Source: Deltaproteobacteria bacterium
GTDB taxonomy: Bacteria > Desulfobacterota > DSM-4660 > Desulfatiglandales > B25-G16
Assembly (NCBI GenBank): GCA_018400255.1
Contig: JAGYMO010000239.1
Coordinates: forward strand, 1-10,813
Length of the DNA stretch: 10,813 nucleotides
Direction of reading: 5' to 3'
Shown: positions 7,746 through 10,813 of the stretch, piece after piece
Numbering within the stretch: the stretch's first letter is position 1
Layout: each line of letters begins with the position of its first letter
Notes under the pieces: model-generated
Database searches by the model: none
Seen by the model: the letters and a program-made list of their open reading frames with translations, nothing else
What the model was told of the DNA's origin: nothing
Made by a program: the position numbers and the translations under genes

Positions 7746-8459
7746 ATGAGTTTTTTAAATGGCATAATGTACCATTTGAGGGGGCTAAAATTCGCATTAA
7801 AAAGCCTGAAACTATTTTTATTGGGACTGTCACGGTTGATTGTGGTCGTATTTTTTATGGTTTTAATGGCGTGGCTTGTTCTCTACTACCATTCAGACAT
7901 CTTGAACCTTCTATGGGTTCGTCCGGAAAGTAGCTGGCTTATTTGGCTATGGCACCTGGTGTCTTGGATACTGACCCTAATTCTGATCGGCATCTCAACC
8001 ATATTTGCTTACCTGATTGCACAGATATTGTTTAGCGTCCTTATCATGGATCTTATGTCCCGCATTACCGAGTTCATGATAACAGGCCAGGTCAAGGAGC
8101 CGCAAAAGATACCTTTATGGCGCCTATTTTTTTATCTGATTCGCCAGGAAATCCCCCGGGCTATTTTGCCTATTTTAATTTCTCTTACCCTTATGATTCT
8201 AGGCTGGCTGACGCCCTTTGGCCCAGTATTGGCCCTTTTTTCCTCGGCATTGGCCATCATTTTCCTTGCATGGGACAATACGGACCTGATACCAGCGAGA
8301 CGCCTGGAACCTTTCAGAAAGAGGTGGAGCCGCCTGATCAAAAACATCCTTTTTCATCTGGGGTTTGGGATACCTTTTCTGATACCATTGCTAAATATTA
8401 TTTTCCTTTCTTTTGCCCCAATTGGGGCTACCCTTTATCACCTGGACAGACAGGACTGA
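7746..8459 (+). CDS. EI24 domain-containing (CysZ/etoposide-induced 2.4-like) integral membrane protein
   Basis: The 237-residue hydrophobic protein has long membrane segments at about 27-48, 66-100, 137-155, 157-176 and 203-225. The C-terminal block GFGIPFLIPLLNIIFLSF followed by APIGATLYHL (206-232) is the signature region of the EI24 family, which also includes the sulfate transporter CysZ. Function in most bacteria is unknown; sulfate uptake should not be assumed, as no cysteine-synthesis genes are nearby. AGGAAAGG (7730-7737) is the ribosome-binding site. An out-of-frame ATG at 7742 overlaps the real start at 7746, but only the latter frame gives the family protein. The 196 bases upstream contain an AT-rich inverted repeat (TATGAT 7608-7613/ATCATA 7619-7624) and no clear promoter. 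Confidence 0.83.
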   Translation: MSFLNGIMYHLRGLKFALKSLKLFLLGLSRLIVVVFFMVLMAWLVLYYHSDILNLLWVRPESSWLIWLWHLVSWILTLILIGISTIFAYLIAQILFSVLIMDLMSRITEFMITGQVKEPQKIPLWRLFFYLIRQEIPRAILPILISLTLMILGWLTPFGPVLALFSSALAIIFLAWDNTDLIPARRLEPFRKRWSRLIKNILFHLGFGIPFLIPLLNIIFLSFAPIGATLYHLDRQD

Positions 8460-8776
8460 TAGCATACATATGGTAAGAGTTGGCCGCAATTAATAGCATA
8501 CGTTTTGAAGGCTGGACGGAAAAATAAGATTTTCAACCGAGCAAAAGAGAAGTAAGCTTACTGAGAACGGTAAATAGTGTTGGGCACTTTAACAATGTAT
8601 TTAAATTCAAGCAAAGGCCTCGAAGATACTACCTCGCAGGGATTCGTATTTATATGTACTCCTTGCCTTTATCTTGCAGAAGATCTTATTTGCACCGGTG
8701 ACCATCTTTGGGTAAAAGCATAAAACAGCCTTCCATTTTTTAAGAGATGGCTTTATGATAATTTTACTCAAGGGAG
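8460..8776. other. Intergenic region, no gene seen
   Basis: This stretch of about 315 bases between the EI24 gene and the promoter of the Fe-S protein gene has stops in all frames and no recognisable gene. No strong hairpin terminator was found for the upstream gene; the imperfect CCAT/ATGG pairing around 8735-8752, flanking a T-rich run, is too weak to call. Confidence 0.4.
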
Positions 8777-8805
8777 TTGACAGTATTGTGGCCTTTTTTT
8801 AGAAT
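8777..8805 (+). promoter_or_regulatory. Sigma-70-type promoter for the Fe-S protein gene (leaderless arrangement)
   Basis: A perfect -35 box TTGACA (8777-8782) is separated by exactly 17 bases from a -10 box TAGAAT (8800-8805, 5 of 6 consensus bases). The start codon ATG at 8812 lies only 6 bases beyond the -10 box, where transcription itself should begin, and there is no ribosome-binding site between them. The predicted mRNA is therefore leaderless or nearly so. Confidence 0.72.
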
Positions 8806-8811
8806 TAAAAT

Positions 8812-9351
8812 ATGATGATCCATGATAAGCTTATAAACGATTACAAATTCGAATTAGTAGAAGACCATCATAATCCTGGAAGTGGGAATTATAGTGTTCG
8901 CGTAAAATTATCGGATGATATCAGTACCGTTTTTCCATATCTCAACACTCTTCTTTATGATACCTGGTATGATTACAAGAATCGTATCCTGATTGGATCT
9001 AGAAACAAAATACGGCATGCTTTTCGTCCCCACGAAATCCATGTTGCCGTGCTTGCTGACCGATCTAACGTGGCAGATATTGCCGGAGAAGCAGTAGATT
9101 TTGTCAATAAAGCGTGGAAAGAGCATGATCATATTATGCCCAGTTTGATACAGCGCAAACTTCCAGCGGTCTATGAAATCTACAAATTTCTACCCCAGAC
9201 TAATTGTAAAAAATGTGGTTACCCCACATGCCTTGCCTTTGCAGCTGCGTTGCGTAGCGGTGAGGTGAAGCTAGAGCAGTGCCCGTTACTATTAGAACCA
9301 GAGTATTCCCGTAATAAGGAACATATCATAAGTCTCTTCCCTGTTGACTAA
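8812..9351 (+). CDS. Small (Fe-S)-binding protein with C-terminal CxxCx4Cx16C domain (PF04060 type)
   Basis: The 179-residue protein ends in a four-cysteine Fe-S domain like that found in RnfB and in the CODH/acetyl-CoA synthase corrinoid subunit. The motif NCKKCGYPTCLAF gives Cys132, 135 and 140, and Cys157 follows 16 residues later in EQCPLL; together they should hold one [4Fe-4S] cluster. The first 115 residues contain VFPYLNTLLYDTWYDYKNRIL (about 40-60) and a stretch rich in His and Asp (68-107). That N-terminal domain recurs with this Fe-S domain in stand-alone proteins of anaerobes, but I know of no assigned activity. It is soluble, with no signal peptide. ATG 8812 and ATG 8815 are adjacent candidates; the promoter position argues for leaderless translation from 8812. 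It may donate electrons or be a metallochaperone accessory; neither is shown. Confidence 0.82.
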   Translation: MMIHDKLINDYKFELVEDHHNPGSGNYSVRVKLSDDISTVFPYLNTLLYDTWYDYKNRILIGSRNKIRHAFRPHEIHVAVLADRSNVADIAGEAVDFVNKAWKEHDHIMPSLIQRKLPAVYEIYKFLPQTNCKKCGYPTCLAFAAALRSGEVKLEQCPLLLEPEYSRNKEHIISLFPVD

Positions 9352-9439
9352 ATTTTCAATTTTAATAGCTTGGAGAGGTACAATATCACTGTCATTATGC
9401 GTGAAAGTGCTATGGCCTTCTGCGCTAGTCTTTTGTCTA

Positions 9440-9468
9440 TTGGGTTACCTGCGCCGATCCTCTATAAT
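9440..9468 (+). promoter_or_regulatory. Putative sigma-70 promoter of a candidate small RNA
   Basis: A perfect -10 box TATAAT (9463-9468) lies 17 bases after TTGGGT (9440-9445), which keeps the TTG of the -35 consensus. Transcription would start near 9475, at the base of the first stem-loop of the candidate RNA. Confidence 0.45.
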
Positions 9469-9472
9469 ACAT

Positions 9473-9616
9473 GGGACAAAATGCATATTTCCTTGTCCCG
9501 GTACCAGTATATAGTATTTTTAGTTAAATATGAGCAGATCTATTTTCCTTTTACAATAGGAAAGAATTTTTATTTGAATGTAAAGGCAGGCGATGTTACC
9601 TGCCTTTGTCTTTTTA
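9473..9616 (+). ncRNA. Candidate small RNA with three stem-loops ending in an intrinsic terminator
   Basis: About 140 bases lie between a plausible promoter and a terminator-like hairpin, with no believable protein. In order there are GGGACAA 9473-9479/TTGTCCC 9493-9499 (13-base loop), TTTCCT 9544-9549/AGGAAA 9558-9563 (8-base loop), and the terminator AAAGGCAGG 9582-9590/CCTGCCTTT 9599-9607 followed by a T-rich run. An 84-codon frame crossing this region (TTG start at 9370) runs through the terminator stem and looks like no protein I know, so I treat it as spurious. The alternative is that this is simply a long 3' untranslated region and terminator of the Fe-S protein gene. No known RNA family is recognised. 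Confidence 0.4.
9582..9616 (+). terminator. Intrinsic terminator
   Basis: A 9-bp perfect stem, AAAGGCAGG (9582-9590) with CCTGCCTTT (9599-9607), has an 8-base loop and is followed by GTCTTTTTA. It would end the candidate small RNA and/or read-through from the Fe-S protein gene, insulating the sigma-54 unit downstream. Confidence 0.7.
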
Positions 9617-9630
9617 TTTGCTAAGCTAAG

Positions 9631-9680
9631 TGGATATTTCTTATACAGTTCATTAATTTTTACTGGATACATAGTATCCA
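9631..9680 (+). promoter_or_regulatory. Tandem inverted-repeat sites, candidate enhancer-binding-protein (UAS) sites
   Basis: Two related sites share GGATA-N5-TAT-N-C. Site 1 is GGATA (9632-9636) with TAT at 9642-9644. Site 2 is the perfect inverted repeat TGGATAC-ata-GTATCCA (9664-9680). Their centres are 33 bases apart, about three helical turns, and site 2 is about 100 bases upstream of the sigma-54 promoter. That is the usual distance and phasing for dimers of a sigma-54 activator. The activator's identity is unknown; no such gene is in the window. Confidence 0.5.
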
Positions 9681-9777
9681 CAGTTTGATTTATTCAATCA
9701 GAATACTTTTTTTACTATAATTATTTTAATTAATAACTTCAATAAGTTAAACTCGATATAAGTTTCCTTCCTTTTAG

Positions 9778-9794
9778 TTGGCATAAGGCTTGCT
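9778..9794 (+). promoter_or_regulatory. Sigma-54 (RpoN) -24/-12 promoter
   Basis: TTGGCATAAGGCTTGCT (9778-9794) matches the RpoN consensus TTGGCAC-N5-TTGCW at every key base except T for the last C of the -24 element. The invariant GG (9780-9781) and GC (9792-9793) have the correct 12-base offset. Transcription should start near 9804-9806, leaving a leader of about 65 bases before the Spy-like gene. Confidence 0.75.
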
Positions 9795-9804
9795 CATGTA
9801 TATC

Positions 9805-9822
9805 TTAAAATCGCGATTTTAA
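9805..9822 (+). promoter_or_regulatory. 18-base perfect palindrome at the predicted transcription start
   Basis: TTAAAATCGCGATTTTAA is fully self-complementary and sits at +1 of the sigma-54 promoter. At this position it could be a repressor operator, or form a hairpin at the very 5' end of the mRNA that protects it from decay. No regulator family is assigned. Confidence 0.45.
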
Positions 9823-9870
9823 AGACGCTTTAATAAATCTAAAAGTAAATTTTCTAACAGGAGATAAAAA

Positions 9871-10392
9871 ATGATAATAAAAAATATTGGTAAGACATTG
9901 GTTATTTTAACGGTAGTTTCCCTGCTGGGAATTAGCGCAACAGCCTTTGCAGGAAAGGGCAAGGGTTCGGCCTCTCGTAATGATAGAAACGACCAGAGCT
10001 ATGGAAGATATGGATGTGATGGTTCAGCCTATGATAGCCGTCATAAGGGATGGTCGGGAAGGCAAGGAAGGGGCTTAAACCTCAGCGATGAGCAGATTAA
10101 AAAGATAGACGAAGAAAGAAAGTCATTTTTTAATTCAACACAAGACCTTAGGCGAGATATACATCAAAAATGGCTTGAATTAAACGCTGAAATAGCCAAA
10201 AAAGACCCTGATTCTGCTAAGGCTTCGGCCCTGCAGAAGGAATTGTCTACCATGAAAGCTCAATTAGAACAGGCGAGAACTGAACACCGTTTGAGAATGG
10301 GTAAGATATCCCCTGATCTTGGCAAAATGGGTGCTAACTTTCATGGGAATAAGGGATTTAAAGGTAATTCTAATAAGGCAGTTTGCCGTTAA
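9871..10392 (+). CDS. Exported Spy/CpxP-like (periplasmic metal-resistance/chaperone family) protein
   Basis: The 173-residue protein has a clear Sec signal peptide: IIKNIGKTL, a hydrophobic core VILTVVSLLGISA, then the AFA cleavage site after residue 27. The mature part begins with a Gly/Ser/Arg/Asp-rich, low-complexity segment (28-72). A long charged helical hairpin follows, LNLSDEQIKKIDEERKSFF...LEQARTEHRLRMGKISPD (about 73-150). The LNLSxEQ start and LRRDIHQKWLEL pattern fit the Spy/CpxP/zinc-resistance group of periplasmic proteins, which act as chaperones or metal sensors. The LTxxQ motif of true Spy/CpxP is not clearly present, so the subfamily is uncertain. There are two cysteines, Cys49 and Cys172, and a Gly/Lys/Asn-rich tail. 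AGGAG (9859-9863) precedes ATG 9871 by 7 bases. Expression is predicted to be sigma-54 dependent from 9778-9794. An intrinsic terminator follows. Confidence 0.72.
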   Translation: MIIKNIGKTLVILTVVSLLGISATAFAGKGKGSASRNDRNDQSYGRYGCDGSAYDSRHKGWSGRQGRGLNLSDEQIKKIDEERKSFFNSTQDLRRDIHQKWLELNAEIAKKDPDSAKASALQKELSTMKAQLEQARTEHRLRMGKISPDLGKMGANFHGNKGFKGNSNKAVCR

Positions 10393-10406
10393 GTGATTGA
10401 ATGATT

Positions 10407-10436
10407 ATCAGGGGGTTCAAACCCCCTGATTTTTTT
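10407..10436 (+). terminator. Strong intrinsic terminator between the Spy-like and NifX-like genes
   Basis: A 10-bp perfect stem, ATCAGGGGGT (10407-10416) with ACCCCCTGAT (10421-10430) and a TCAA loop, is followed by seven T residues (10430-10436). It lies 14 bases after the Spy-like stop and 24 bases before the next start codon. That is too close for a separate downstream promoter, so it probably attenuates rather than fully ends transcription into the NifX-like gene. Confidence 0.85.
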
Positions 10437-10460
10437 AGTAACACATGGAGGTTATGTAAT

Positions 10461-10813
10461 ATGAAAAAAATAGTTATCATCTTTCTCATGATTTTAGTTT
10501 CTTACCCGGTAATGGTAAGTGCTGGTGCTGGTTGTAGTGAGGATACTAAAATTGCCGTTGCGGCCACTGGCCAAACGGTGGAGGCGTCTGTAAGCAATAT
10601 GGCTGCGAAAAGCCCTTATTATCTTATTTTTAATAAAAAAGGGGAACTAATTGAGGCTATAGATAATCCTTATAAAAATGCGCTTAGAGGGGCTGGGTTT
10701 TCAGCTGCAAATTTCCTTGCGCAAAAAAATGTTGCTATTATAGTAGCAGGCTCCTTTGGTTTAAAAATGATTAACACCCTTAAAAGTAGAGGCATAACCG
10801 ACTTAGAGTTTAA
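10461..10813 (+). CDS. Exported NifX/NifB-family (dinitrogenase Fe-Mo cofactor biosynthesis) domain protein, 3' truncated by window
   Basis: 117 codons are present with no stop before the window end. Residues 1-21 form a Sec signal peptide: KK, a hydrophobic core IVIIFLMILVSYPVMV, and a VSA cleavage site. The mature part matches the NifX-like cofactor-binding fold: KIAVAATGQTVEASVS (30-45), SPYYLIFNKKGELIEAIDNPY (51-71), GAGFSAANFLAQKNVAIIVAGSFG (78-100), then LKSRGI. Cytosolic members bind Fe-S/Fe-Mo cluster intermediates; a secreted version is unusual and may bind a metal cluster or metal ion in the periplasm. Cys25, just after the predicted cleavage site, is the only cysteine seen; the lipobox is poor (GAG before it), so a lipoprotein is less likely. 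GGAGG (10447-10451) lies 9 bases before ATG. It follows the Spy-like gene across a terminator. Confidence 0.75.
   Translation, partial: MKKIVIIFLMILVSYPVMVSAGAGCSEDTKIAVAATGQTVEASVSNMAAKSPYYLIFNKKGELIEAIDNPYKNALRGAGFSAANFLAQKNVAIIVAGSFGLKMINTLKSRGITDLEF

Noticed and set aside
9370..9624. 84-codon frame with a TTG start after the Fe-S gene
   Set aside because: It crosses a promoter-like sequence and an intrinsic terminator stem, and its product resembles no protein family I know.
10461..10545. Lipoprotein reading of the NifX-like signal peptide (Cys25)
   Set aside because: The residues before the cysteine are Gly-Ala-Gly, lacking the Leu/Val/Ile expected at -3; VSA cleavage by signal peptidase I fits better.
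1..10813. CRISPR array, tRNA, rRNA, integrase or intact transposase
   Set aside because: No regularly spaced repeats, cloverleaf-like genes or catalytic motifs of such enzymes were found on either strand.

Overview
The window (AT-rich, roughly 40% GC by eye) looks like chromosome from a Gram-negative, probably anaerobic bacterium. The signs are the end of a Pst phosphate-uptake operon with phoU, a Fe-S domain of the CODH/Rnf type, a canonical sigma-54 promoter, a Spy/CpxP-like periplasmic protein and an exported NifX-like protein. A Brocadiales (anammox) planctomycete or a Desulfobacterota/Nitrospirota member would fit; this placement is inference and is not secured by any marker gene here.

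Layout. Bases 1-867 hold the 3' end of pstB and the complete phoU. Bases 868-1594 have no credible gene but carry about ten stem-loops, many GC-rich, resembling a dispersed structured repeat or the remnant of a hairpin-ended mobile element. Then come a D-2-hydroxyacid dehydrogenase (1595-2599) and a SnoaL-like/ester-cyclase protein (2931-3344), both on the + strand. Facing them on the - strand is a tight two-gene operon: an SPFH protein with three C-terminal zinc ribbons (4611-5732, COG4260/YdjI type), overlapped by a cytosolic protein with two zinc ribbons (3379-4614). After about 750 bases without a convincing gene there is a CaCA-family cation/Na+ exchanger (GTG start, 6485-7549) and an EI24-type membrane protein (7746-8459).

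The right-hand third is the most interesting part. A small Fe-S protein (8812-9351) sits 6 bases after a near-consensus sigma-70 -10 element, so its mRNA is probably leaderless. Downstream is a short promoter-hairpins-terminator unit (about 9473-9616) that looks like a small RNA gene. Next is a compact regulatory region: two similar GGATA-N5-TAT sites 33 bases apart, an exact -24/-12 sigma-54 promoter, and an 18-base perfect palindrome near the predicted transcription start. It drives a Spy/CpxP-like exported protein (9871-10392), followed by a strong intrinsic terminator and, only 24 bases past the T tract, a NifX/NifB-family domain protein with a signal peptide that runs off the window end (10461-10813). 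An exported NifX-like protein paired with a Spy-like protein under sigma-54 control is the best candidate here for an undescribed periplasmic metal or envelope-stress module.

Intergenic stretches were read on both strands. No tRNA, rRNA or CRISPR array was seen.
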